Positions 53,479 through 64,000 of a DNA stretch of 64,000 bases are shown here, piece by piece (position 1 is the first letter of the stretch; the number at the start of each line of letters is the position of its first letter). The notes beneath the pieces are model-generated. The model saw only the letters and a program-made list of their open reading frames with translations. It ran no database searches and was not told where the DNA came from. Source of the DNA: Porphyra umbilicalis (lineage: Eukaryota > Rhodophyta > Bangiophyceae > Bangiales > Bangiaceae); assembly GCA_002049455.2 (NCBI GenBank), contig KV918914.1:1-64000 (forward strand), read 5' to 3'. Made by a program: the position numbers and the translations under genes.

Positions 53479-54363
53479 TAGCAAGAAATTTCCACATGAA
53501 CAGTTCACTATCGTCTCGATTACGTACCACACTTCTGGGGTGCGCAAAGTGTGTACTGAGGCGTACTGCGGCCTAGAATTTGTACCCAGAAGATGAAATC
53601 AAAGCTGGGGTGGCGCAGGCTCCACTGGCCACTCAGCAGCCCGTGGAAACGCAGGCTACAAGTGGGCGCCCTCAGTCCTGGTGTTGTCCCCGCCGAAGGC
53701 GGTGGGATTCGGCGGGATTCCCCATCATGTAGCCTCGCCGGATCGCTAATGTAGCCTCACCGGGTCGAGAGGGAACTTTCGTGCGTGAGACGCTTCAATG
53801 CCTCGATGCGAGGCCTGGACGAGAGTGGTCACGGATCAACTCCGGCGGTTCATCGCTGGATTTCTGGAACGCTGCGCTGCGCTCTACGTGGCCCTCACTG
53901 AACCCCCAGTGATACCCCAGGTCAGATCTCACCGTGACGACGACACCGGCTTGCCAGCCCGGTGCCAGGTGGACGCCTCCTCCGTCAAGTCGATGAGCGC
54001 CCCCCGCCCCCGCCTCCCCCCCGCCCTGCCTCAGTGCCCTTGCCCATATTTTTTGCCCCCGCCCCGCCCCCGTCGCCCCCGCCCCGCCCCAGCTCATGCG
54101 ACAAAGCTGCTCAGCGCCCTTGCCCCTTTGTGGCGGTCCTATCAATTCCAAAAAGCAACCGTGTTAACAGAAGCACTTTACACGCCCTCCTCCTCGTCCT
54201 CACTCTCCCCCTCGTCCTCCTGTGCCCACATACACTCTCTACTAACAAACGCATTCACAAAGAAGCGCGTCACCCTCAGCTGCTTTTCCGTGCTCGGCAC
54301 GTTCGTGGGCATCACCAACACACCGTGGCGCTCGCCGAGGTTCTCCCAGTCATACTCCACGGC
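53479..54363. other. no gene seen downstream of the transposase
   Basis: The stretch includes CTCGCC/GTAGCCTC phrase repeats near 53700-53770 and a CCCCGCCCC-rich tract at about 54000-54090. Transposon ends would be expected near here, but I could not find an inverted partner. Confidence 0.35.
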
Positions 54364-57300
54364 TTACCACCCCACGACGACCTCTGCCTTGATCACGTCG
54401 AGGCACACCGCGCCACCCTCTGCGACGTCCCACTGCAGCCGCTCGCACCCGTACTTTGTCAGTACACACTCGGGCACAGAGACGGCCTTTTCGGCTCGTT
54501 TCCCGACCAGCCACTGCCAGCCGCGTGCCGTGGTGTTCAGCACCACGACTGCCTGCCCGACCCGCAGTACACCGTCTTGTCTCCGGTACCTCAGCCAGTC
54601 ATACCACGGCGTCCCGTGAAAGGACGAGGCGCACCGGACCATGTGCTGCACGCACCCGCGCCTGGGGGAGGAGGGGTCGCCGTAGTACAGGTTGTTACTG
54701 ATGCTGAAGAGCGTCGTCTGGTCACATTGCAGCGCCTCTTCCAGCACGTACAGGCCATGGCTCTGGTCGAGTTCTGCGCTGCGACGCAGCGCGGCCGCAA
54801 ATCCGGTGATCCCGCGGCTCGTGGCCAGGTTTGCCAACGACCGCTTCTTGGAGTACCTCTGCCTCCTCTGCAGCCGCCTTCCTCGGCGGTTTGGTCGTGG
54901 TGCCGTCGAGTCGTATTGGTCCTCATCGGTCCCCCCGCCCTCCCCCGCCCCCTCCCCGTCGTCCTTCTTCTCAGTCTCGTCGTCTGCCAGTAGACGGGCA
55001 ACAGCCTCGTTAATGATGAGCTGCTCCACAAACTGGCCCCTTTTGCGGTTGGTCAGCCTGTAGGCGGCCTTGACGTGCTTGTGCAGCGCCTCATTGTACG
55101 CGCTGTTGCCATCATGGAGGTTTTCTCGCAGGCGAAACTCGTCCAGCAGATGCACGGAGAAGCGGTGCAGCTCGATTGTATGGCAGGGTCCAAGTAAGGG
55201 CTGGAACGCGTCGACAACCCATGCGTGCGCCTTCTCGGCCAAGACGACTGCTTCGGAGTAAATAATCCCCCCCCCTGTGAAGTGCGCAGAAAAAAGAGAG
55301 TTGGTAACAGCCACCAGCTCACGGACATCCCCCGTCAACGCCCGGCGCTCCTCCTCGTTACCTGGAGCCCCCGCCACGCCGACAACACCAAACGGCAAAA
55401 AAAACAGGGTACGTCGGTGTTCGCTACCCGTCAGGGTGGCTTCGCGCGTTGCTTCAGTAACAAAATAGCTCTAGTACCAAACTGGCAGTACAAAAAAAGT
55501 GACAGTACATAGAAAGAGAAGGTACGTACTGGCGAGTAGGCAACTGTATTAGTCACATTGGGAGCGCCACGCATGCATCCTTCCCGCAGACACTCGCTCA
55601 TCACGTCCAGGATACCACTCCGAGGTCGTCACGTACCCAGGGTGGATGTGTGGCACACGTAAGCCTCGCGACGCGTGCTTGACCCGCAGGTTCATGCCGC
55701 GCTCCGTGTTGGTGACCGTGTCTAACCGCGCCTGGTTGCCGTCGTTGGCGGCACTGCGGAGGTAGACGGGCACCTGGTTGGCAACTTTCCTATTGATGCC
55801 AGTATCCATGACCTGTGGCTCACAGTATACGCAGCGACACGATGCCAGCCAGACATCAAGCCACGCACCCACCAGTGCCATACGATGTGGTAAGTTACTG
55901 AACGGTCGCAACGAGCAAAACTCCCACGGTGCTCCCTCTGTGGTGTAGCAAGCAAGCCAGCAAGCCAAAAAGAAATACGTACGTGGAGGCTGTCAAAGCC
56001 AGGCAAGCGATAGAGCATCCGGGGACCACTGCCGAGTCCAGCCCAGGCCGCCATCGCCGGAACCACGCTGTTCAAGCTGTGCTCCAGTTCCACCTCATTC
56101 CATCTCGCGGCCGCATCCCGAAAGTCACCCATGGTGGCATTGTCCAGTTGTGCCCCTACGGTCTGGTCCACATCCCTGCTGGGGGCCTTGCCTTTTTCCG
56201 CGGAGCACGAGTCGGCCCGTCCAGCCATACAGGGAGTACATGGGAAGAGGCAGCCTATTGCCTTGAGGCACATGACCTCCCTCTCCTCTGGTTGATCGCA
56301 CACGTACAGAAGAGGACGCGGTGACACGCGCATCTGTCCACCGCCAGGAAGATCCAGCCACACACCTCGGTGACTGGCCAGCATAGACCGTCGGAACACG
56401 ACGTGCAGGATGCGCTGCAGGAGCTCAGAGCGAACCTCGCTGCCCTTCCGCGTCTCCAGGAACTTGGGTTTCACCTGGGGTATGAGCGCCAGCGTGACCC
56501 ACCGCACCTGCTCAGTGTTGATATTGACAACCCGCATGCGCAGCGGATACGCCGATACGGCGCCGCTGCTGCAGAGTACGGTGGCGTCCGAGTAGAGATG
56601 CATCCCCAGTACGCGCGTGCCCTGCTGCATCGTGCCCTCAACGTGGGCGCGCTGCTCCCGGTACATCTCACCGTCCCAGGCCCCCCGGAGTTGAATCGAT
56701 TGGGGGGTTCCGTCCGTACTTGCGGTGTCCATCCCGGACGACGGCGATGGCGGGTTCACCGCGGGGTTTTTCTCATCCTCTCCCCAGCAAAGTCCCCCAG
56801 CTCCACCCCCATAACCTCCTCCTGCACAACATCAATCGCGTCGCGAACATACACCGGGTACTGGCGACCGTCAATGATCATGACGACCTTCTTCCAATCG
56901 AGGGGGGCGATGAGGGCACGCTGAAAGCGCCGCACTACGGCCACGAACCGGTTGGTGCTCTTTAACGTGTCCGTGAACGGCTTCTTACTTGCGCCAGTAC
57001 CCGCCTCGAGCGTATTGGTGTACCCGTACATCCGCCGCAGCTCTTTTTGGGACATGCCGCTGCCTGCACGAGAGGTGCAGGCAAACGTGAAGACAGGCGA
57101 CAGGTCGTCCTGCATCCACCGAGAGCTCCTGTCCCCCGTGCCCTTGCCCCCATACGGCTGGAACGCCGTGGTGGCTCTCCTGGCAACCCCAAAACGCTCA
57201 TAAAAGTCAAACACATCCTCGCACAATTCTCTGTCTGGGTCACCACCCGTCGGACTCCCTCCTGGACCGGGTTCCCCCGCAGCCGCCCCTCCGCCAGTCG

Positions 57301-57893
57301 CCCCTCCGCCACGCCTTGGCGCACTATCGGACCCCGACTGCTCGTCGTCCCCGACAGATTCATCCGGCTGGCTGGGTCCTCCGCGGCCCCGCCGAGAGCG
57401 TCGGTGCCTCCGTTGTTGATGGTTCTGCGCAACAGCACGGCGGGACCTCCTGGCGCTCTCCGACGGCGCCCCTTCGCCAGGCGCGGCCCCTACGAGGCTG
57501 CAATGGCGGGGGGGCTGTTATCGTCCGGGCAAGCTCCAAAAAAACCTGTGACTGGAGCCCTAGCACATGCCGATCACCAGCATCTCTAGGGACAGGGTTA
57601 CTGCCAGCGACCTCCTCAGTACCAGGCACCTCCCCAGTACTGTCAATGGAGTCATCGGACTCAATGCAAACGGTGCAGACGTGCCCGGCGGCGGGCTGCT
57701 TTGTAGGCTCCTGGGCTCCATGCATGCGACTCGCAAGCGAACGCTCGCGCAAAACCGAAGAGAGTGTACGACCGCACCCGCGACGGCACGGAGTACCCAT
57801 CGCTACGCTACCATGCAAGCGAACGCTGGCCACAAGGGAGGAGCACCGTAAGCAGGGGAACGGAGGAGTGCAGGCTCCCGGCGGGAGGATCAA
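54364..57893 (-). CDS. Plavaka/CACTA-like transposase
   Basis: This minus-strand gene in several blocks encodes a cut-and-paste transposase of the CMC superfamily. The first block (57893-57360) has Cys/His-rich FPCLRC and TPCRRGCGRT stretches, a likely zinc finger. The second (about 57240-56760) has DTLKSTNRFVAVVRRFQRAL and DAIDVVQEEVMG. The third (56759-55983) has the LYSDATVLCSSGAVSAYPLR motif, the characteristic Plavaka-type signature with a likely catalytic D, then CLKAIGCLFPCTPC. A 47-base intron (55982-55936, GTACGT...AG, phase 0) leads to a block with CRCVYCEPQVMDTGINRK (55935-55549). A second intron with GTACGT near 55525 leads to a final block (55398-54364) with HRFSVHLLDEFRLRENLH and NEALHKHVKAAYRLTNRKRG. 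One apparent single-base frameshift lies near 56775; otherwise the gene looks well kept. The class is known to me from fungi and other eukaryotes. Confidence 0.7.
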
Positions 57894-58617
57894 TGCGGAC
57901 GGTGGACGGGGGGCACGGTCACGGGGATCAGTCCATACCGACAGACGCGGAAGCGGGCACGAACGAATTCAATGTGTAATACTTGAAGTAACACCCCAAA
58001 TTGAGGTAGCCCCCCCAGTCTTGTACGGAAACTCGTATCAGTCTGTGACCGGAGATACCACATCTCAAAATTTGTGGTCCTGAGCCGTCCGTTGCGGGCC
58101 TGGCTGGACCTTCATTCACTCGCACCGTGAGGGCTGGTGGCCGGTCAGTAGTCTTTCTCCGTACTTGCTTTGCATTGGGAATGGCTCCCAGCGATCCCAC
58201 ACTGCCCGAGTGCTGACCAGCGACTGACAATCAGCTTCCAGTGGCGAGTCCTGTTTGGTGCTGCGACTGTGCTGGGCGTGCGGCGTCTCGCGGACGGGCC
58301 AAGTGGCCAAGTGGGTGTGGCGACGTTGGCGTGTCTAAGACGGCGGGCCAAGGTCGCCCTTCACACGGAGGCCTTCCCACCACCCAGCCTCCCGCCCCGC
58401 CCCCCATCCCCCCCCCCCCTGCGCCCCCTCAACAACCGCTCAGGTGAGGGCCTGGCGAGGTCCTGTCGACGGTACTGCGATTTTTTGAGGCCCTCCACCA
58501 CGACCCCATCGGCGCGCGAGGGTCGACATCGTTGGTCGGTACCGCCTTGGTGGTGTGGCTGGCCTCTCCCTCTCTTCCCTCTCCCCTTCCTCCCTCTGTC
58601 CCTGGCCGTGCGTTACC
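57894..58617. promoter_or_regulatory. putative bidirectional promoter region
   Basis: These 724 bases separate the two divergent genes. The right part is C/CT-rich (58375-58620). No TATA-like box or other site can be assigned from the sequence alone. Confidence 0.3.
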
Positions 58618-61600
58618 ATGCAGCGTGGTTCGTCTCTGGGCCGCTTGCTCGTTTCTATCGGCAACGTAATCGAAGGCGAGGCCTTCGCTGCTGCTGCCGC
58701 CGCCGCCGCCGCCTCGCCTTCGGAGGGGCGTGTGGTGCGGACGCCCCACCCGCTGCGCAACGGCTCACAGGACGCTGCCGCAACCATCATCTTCGTTGCG
58801 GCTGAAGCGCTGGGCTGGGTGTCTCGCTCCTCTCCCCCCGCTCCCCCCTTCCATCCCCCGTCCGCTGCCCCGTATGCCCCCCTGGCTGCCCCATCGCCGC
58901 TTCCCGCCCTGCCGCTCACCGCTGCCACAACCAGGGGCGGTGACACCGCCATTGCCGCCAAGACCAACGTTCCGCCCAAGACGCCGTCAACGACGCCGCC
59001 GCCCACCACCACCATCGACGGGGGCGGTGACACCGCCACCGCCACGAAGTCCAACGTGCCGCCTCAAACGCCGTCAACGACGCCGCCGCCCACCACCACC
59101 GTCGACGGGGGCGGTGACACCGTCACCGCCACCAAGACCAACGTTCCGCCCAAGACGCCGTCAACGACGCCGCCGCCCGCCACCACCGTCGACGGGGGCG
59201 GTGACACCGCCACCGCCGTCGGCGGCGACGCCGCCGTCGAGACGAACGCGCATGCCAAGACGCCAGCCTCGAGCGTCTCGGCCTCGGACCCGGCCATGCC
59301 GACGCCAAAGAAGGCCAGAACCAACAACAAGCGCAGTACATCTTTCGGGGAGCCTAGCAAGTACGTTTCGTGCGCGTGGCGTTCTGTTGCTGCGCGTGTG
59401 CTGTGGGCAGTGTGTGATGTGAGGAGAGAGTGCAGTTCGTGTCCCAAAAGTATGCTTTTTGACGTGTCTGGCGCCTGTTTCTTTATGCTGCGTCATCGTG
59501 CTTGTATTGCCCTTTTCTGTCTTGGACGTCTCATACTGCCTTTGGTCGCTTTTTACTGGCTTACTGCTTCTTACTGCCTTTGGTTGTTTCTTACTGCCCT
59601 TCGCGTCCAACTCGACAGACAATCCAATCTCTCTTCCTTCTGGAAGAACCGAAAGTGGCCGGAGCCTCCTGGGGCGGCGTCGGACGATGACGCAGGGGAC
59701 GATGCCAACGCGACCAAGAGCAAGTCTCGGAAGCGGCTGCGTGAGCGGGTGTTCGAAGCGGCAGCGGCCAAGGCCGTTGAGGCCTTGGTGTGGAAGGTGG
59801 ACGGCGTCGCCGACGCGGTTGAGCCCCCGCCTTTGGGGGTCAGTCAAGACCCCCTCCTTGTGGCACACAACACTGCGCACAACTCTTTCGCGACGGCGAA
59901 TGCCTCGCAAAAGGTTACCGTGGCCATCGGGGCGCTCACCCGATCCCTGGCGGGTACGACTTCCCCCCCGCCAAAGCGCCGGCGCCTGGCCAAGTCGCCT
60001 CTTCTGGCAGCCACCCCTGTGACCCCCGCACCCGGAGCTCGTCGGGCGTTTGGTGCAGGCGATCGTACTGGGGCTCCTCGGGCGGACGCTACTGGCGCTT
60101 CTGGCGTTCGTACTGGGGACGAGGATGGGTCTGGCCTTGACGGCGAGCCATCTCCCATACTGGCCCAACTTCCAACTCCGGGAGACGGGGCACCACTGGG
60201 GGACGGGGACGGGGACGGGGAAGATGGGAATGCGGGGGGGGTGGTGGTCGTGGGGCCGGAGGTGGAGCTGGCGGAGGCGGCGGCGGTAGCGCGGGCCGCG
60301 CTCAAGAAGCCCCGCATCCAGACGCTCCGGTTGGCTCTCACCCGCCGCATGCACCGCGGCATCATGTTTCCGGCTACCAATGACAACGTCTTCCATTCGA
60401 AGGCCTCCCTCGGCGCCTTCCTGACTACTGTGGTCAAGGAGGTCGCTGAGGTAAACGCGGCGGACGCGGAGCGGCTGCTAGAGAAGGTGAACTGGGACGT
60501 GCCGCGCGTTACTGGGGACAAGTCTTCTACCAAGGAGCTTCTCCGGTCTTGGCTCGGCAAGACGAGAAACAACATTCACTTCAACATTAAGACCGTCATC
60601 TTACCGGGCGCGGATACCTGTTCAGGGAAGCGGGGCGGCACGGGGTCGTGGCGGCCGTCCTGGCCACGATGCGACACTGCAACGTGGACCCGGACGAGAA
60701 GACCTTCCCCGACGGCAAGACGGGCGACACCCTGATCTCTACCTGTCTGTCCACCTTGGCGTTTGTTCTCAGCAATGTACGTTACTGGTGCTGTGTTTGT
60801 TGTACTGTGGCTCGTGATCGTGTTTGCATACTCCGAGACGGGGACGGTGATTCAGTACGAGAGAGCAGGGGGACTGTGGGTGTGCCTGTCAAGGAGTGCC
60901 TACTGACCAGTACTGCCTTGGTGTCATTTGTGTCGTTGTTCTGGTTCGTGTTGTGTTGTGTTGGTGGCCGCTCTCTTGGCGTCGCTGTCTTGGTGCGGAA
61001 TGTGTGTACTGGCTGGCTGGTCTTTGCTGCTGTTTCTCCTTCCCCAGATTCGGGTATCACTCGAGGTCGACTACCTGGAGGCCATTGGTAAGGGCAAGGA
61101 TTGTATTGCGCTACACGGCAGCAGGGCCATGTCTGGGCGCAACGTGTGGGCCAAGGAGCTGCGGTACCTGAACGTCTGCGTCGACGAGGCCGGAGACTAC
61201 TGGGCAAGGCTGTTCCAAACGAACCAAGACGAGGACAACCGCGCGACAATCCCGCAGCCCCCGCCGTACCCCACCAACGACGTCGCCCAGCTGGCCGGCG
61301 TCTTCGTGGACGACGCCAGGTTCCCCGAGGACAAGGACGTGACGGACGAGAAAATTAAGACCCTGCGGGAGATGGTCGACTCTTGGATCGTTAAGCGCAA
61401 GGAGGAGGCGGCGGCAGTGGTCGACCTGGATGCTGATGATGATGGACAAGAGGGACTGGGGGGAGGAGACGGGGGCGGCCGAGGCGGAGCCGGGGGGGGC
61501 GGCGATGGGGGTGGGGATGGGGATGGGGGGGGCGGAGGCGGGGAAGGCGGGGGAGGCGGGGATGGGGACGGTGGGGGTGGGGGTGGGAATGGCGGAGGCG

Positions 61601-62061
61601 AGGGAGGCGAAGGAGGCGGGGATGGGTACGGTGGGGGTGGAAGTGGGGGTGGCGACGCGGCGGACGGCCATCGCAAGCGCAGCAGCGGTACTAACACCGG
61701 CGGCGACGCGGCGGCTGGCGGCGGCGCGGCAGCTGGCGGCGGCACGGCGGCACAACCCTGCCGTGTCCAGCACCCCGGCGGTGGTGCAGCAGGCGGCGGG
61801 GGGGGGGGTGGGGGGGAGGCTGCAGCGAGCGGCGACGCTGCCAGCGGCAGCGACGCATTGTCGTTGAAGACGGGGCGCCTGCCGTCGTGGCAGCGTCACC
61901 CGTTTGACGGCTCGGACGAGGAGGACGACGTCGTCCGGCGGCCACGCAAGCGGTTGTGGTCTCGGCGGCGCATTTCGGGGGCTCGGGGGGTGAACAACAG
62001 CATGGGGTCAGACTCTGAGTTTGCGCCCGATGACGTCGCGACGCCGAGCAACTCGTCTTAG
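58618..62061 (+). CDS. unknown protein, three exons, divergent partner of the transposase
   Basis: The ATG at 58618 (MQRGSSLGRLLVSIGN) follows a pyrimidine-rich stretch. Exon 1 (to 59360) is Ala/Pro/Thr-rich with 29-residue repeats. Intron 1 is 59361-59618 (GTACGT...GACAG, 258 bases, T-rich). Exon 2 (59619-60776) holds a basic stretch (KSRKRLRERVFEAAAAK) and a conserved-looking globular block (RIQTLRLALTRRMHRGIMFP to LRSWLGKTRNNIHFN). One apparent single-base shift lies near 60612. Intron 2 is 60777-61047 (GTACGT...CCCCAG, phase 0). Exon 3 (61048-62061) continues with VWAKELRYLNVCVDEAGDYWARLF, then a long Gly/Asp/Glu-rich tract and a basic C-terminus. No known domain is recognised. Its position and intron style suggest an accessory protein of the same DNA transposon; a host gene is the alternative. 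Confidence 0.55.
58930..59215 (+). repeat. 87-bp coding tandem repeat (29 residues)
   Basis: GACGGGGGCGGTGAC occurs at 59017, 59104 and 59191, exactly 87 bases apart, with a degenerate first unit from about 58930. Each unit encodes GGGDTATATK followed by NVPP, TPSTTPPP and TTTVD. The multiple-of-three period supports exon 1 being coding. Confidence 0.85.
61440..61670 (+). repeat. G-rich coding tract with quadruplex potential
   Basis: There are many runs of four or more G (GGGGGTGGGGATGGGGATGGGG and similar). In frame it encodes Gly runs broken by Asp, Glu and Asn. It would allow many G-quadruplexes on the plus strand. Confidence 0.75.
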
Positions 62062-64000
62062 TCGTGTGCTTGTGTGTTGTGTGTACTTGGTTTGTTTTGG
62101 TCTGCTCATTTTCTCTCTTCTCTGTTTTGCTTGGTGGTGGGCGGGTGGGGGGGGGGGGCGGGGGGCGCAGGAGGAGGAGCGCACTGGACTAGGAGCGCAC
62201 TGTCCAGGTGGGGGGGAGCGGGGCGGGCACGGGGGGTGTGGGGAAGGAGCGTACTGACCCCCTGCCCCCCCCCCCCCCCCCCCCCAGGAGGCGCTCGAGC
62301 ACCCTGTAAAATGCCTCTTTACGCCTGTAACGTATGCCGCCAGCGTGAACTACGTGGCGCCGCAGAGGCCCCATACGACAGCTCTCGACAGTGTGATGCG
62401 TATAACGGTCGGTATGCACAACGTAGCGACCTGCTGATGGAATACGAATCCAGCCCAGGCACGCTCGCAATCGTGGCACCAAGGGGGGCGACGCGACTTG
62501 TCTCACCAGGTGCGGTGAAGCCCTCAATTGGAGCTGTGAGGGGGGTGGGGGGCGGCTCCCGGCCATGTCGTTGAACAGTGTCAAAACCGTGCTGGCCGCG
62601 TACTGTTGCTCCAAAATGCGAATATGCCATCTATACTGATAGTGTAGACACTGAGGAAAAGCGGGGTCGAATATGGCCCAGTACAGCCATTTCAGACGTA
62701 CTGGCACCAATCTGAAAACCGCGCGGGTAAGTCCCCCAGTAGCGTGGTACGGAATCGCGACGATGGATAGTATTATCTTCCCAACCGTCGGCCCGTACGG
62801 ACCTCTGCCTTCCCAGTTACACGTGCATGTGCACACCAGCTTCATCAACCGAAGTGTGCTCGTTGTGGTCTCGCATAACATGGCCGTATGGAGCACCCCG
62901 ATTGTGTGCCGTTCGAACCTACAGCCGCTCTCCCAAAAACCTCGCAGTCCGGTCCGAGCCACAGTGACATACCAGAGTTACATGAATCATATTTTGGAAC
63001 GGATACATGAAATAATTTGGAGTGGCATCGACCGCCCATCACCGGGCAGTTGGCAATCACCGATCCTGAGCGTTGCGGAGAGCTCACGAGACAATCACGG
63101 CAGCGAGAGACAATTTTTGAAATCGATCACGCGTAGGACAAGAGCGCTTTTTGTGCTGAGAACGCACTTCGTCCAAAATCCCGCCGACGTGGCGGGACAC
63201 AGAGGCCACATCGCTCACAGTGCTGCGAGTGTGCAGAAGAGCGCAAAAGACTGTCGAGCACAGTGGCAATACCTGGGCCCTTCGATTGGCGGATGGTGCA
63301 CGGCGTCTGCCGTGTCGACGGCTCACCGTGCTGTGTTAATGGGACACCAATATTCCCATCACTCCTGGACAGAAGCACCAGACACCGACAGCACAGTGAC
63401 ACTCCCAGAGGGGCTGTGAGAGGGCATGAGAACAACTGTTGCGCTGAGGGGGACGAGCCGACCACAGTCTCCTGAAGATTTCATGAAATACAGATGTCTC
63501 GTGACTGGTCCATAAGGCAGAAGGGGAGCCCTCCGAAACAAACTCAACAATCCCACAACGGACGAAGCTCAGAGGCCATCATTTGTCCCGAGCACGTGCC
63601 GACACGCGCAGGTGATGAGCACCACGCTCCCCTTGCATCAGATTGGGACGAGTCGGACAACTCCTGGGATCCTGGCGAGCGATCGCAACTGTTCTTTCCG
63701 GCAGCGCAGTTGCACGAAATTAAACGTTTCCGCGGTCGGCATCAGATTGGTTGCTTGCGATACTTCGAATGTGGCTGGAATGCACATTTCAGAATGTCAC
63801 TGTGGTATGTGCCTCTCGTGTCTAGCAGCGAGTGGTCAGGAGGGTTGAAGTCAGATGGAAGGCCGTCGCTGCATCGAGCTATTCCGATTTGTGACGCCGA
63901 TGTCACGCTCTCGCGTCATCGCCCCAATTCGTGCTGTCTGCGCGGCAGGAACCGCGCATCGCGTGTTGCCTTTTGCCTGCAGGGCGGCCAGTGGGCCCAC
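62062..64000. other. no gene seen
   Basis: A run of more than 20 C ends at about 62285. After it there are only short frames on both strands. No transposon end or RNA gene is recognised. Confidence 0.4.

Noticed and set aside
59460-59620. Membrane protein segment in the frame starting at 58618
   Set aside because: The hydrophobic stretch coincides with a T-rich intron with GTACGT donor and CAG acceptor.
1-64000. tRNA or rRNA genes
   Set aside because: A scan by eye for T-arm (GGTTCGAATCC-like) and rRNA-like blocks found none; the only tRNA-like string is the Copia primer-binding site at 18562-18575.

Overview
This is a GC-rich nuclear window from a eukaryote. It has spliceosomal-type introns, two Ty3/Gypsy chromovirus families, a Ty1/Copia element, hAT-like and TA-flanked MITEs, a Tc1/mariner-type transposase and a Plavaka/CACTA-type transposase. 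High GC, long GCC/GGC-rich low-complexity tracts, few introns and dense LTR elements suggest a bangialean red alga (Porphyra/Pyropia type). That is an inference; no marker gene proves it. I find no tRNA, rRNA or conserved housekeeping gene, so the window is mostly transposon-derived.

Layout. 1-1138 is the 5' end of a minus-strand Ty3/Gypsy copy (element A). 1139-4850 is non-coding with two 19-bp minisatellites. 4857-6932 is a decayed Tc1/mariner-type transposase split by a hAT-like MITE. 6933-13900 is GC-rich low-complexity DNA with two plausible minus-strand reading frames, one a cysteine/histidine cluster protein. 14035-18993 is a nearly whole Copia element on the minus strand, next to and probably inside a gene with an extended-PHD-like zinc finger (to 19955). 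20360-21260 is a 77-bp satellite. 21707-22461 is another hAT-like MITE. 24023-34951 is Ty3/Gypsy element B, which split a second copy of the Cys/His gene (35200-34957 and 24022-23930) and carries a second copy of the first MITE family in its gag. 35500-38900 is non-coding with two TA-flanked MITEs. 38909-48633 is Ty3/Gypsy element C. 48650-53800 is non-coding repeats. 54364-57893 (minus) and 58618-62061 (plus) are divergent genes, a Plavaka/CACTA-like transposase and an unknown intron-bearing partner, perhaps of one DNA transposon. The rest shows no gene.

The most interesting observation is that two quite different Ty3/Gypsy chromovirus families, B and C, each carry a long unbroken antisense reading frame (about 665 and 640 codons) between pol and the 3' LTR. 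The two antisense products can be aligned by eye over about 90 residues, which suggests a shared, probably undescribed accessory protein. Elements A, B and C also share an almost identical, unusual primer-binding site, whereas the Copia element has a site matching the anticodon arm of initiator tRNA-Met.

Nesting gives relative ages: the Cys/His gene was hit by element B, which was then hit by the hAT-like MITE; the same MITE family also hit the older Tc1-type transposase. By LTR identity judged by eye, the order from youngest is Copia (about 99%), C (about 98%), B (about 96-97%).
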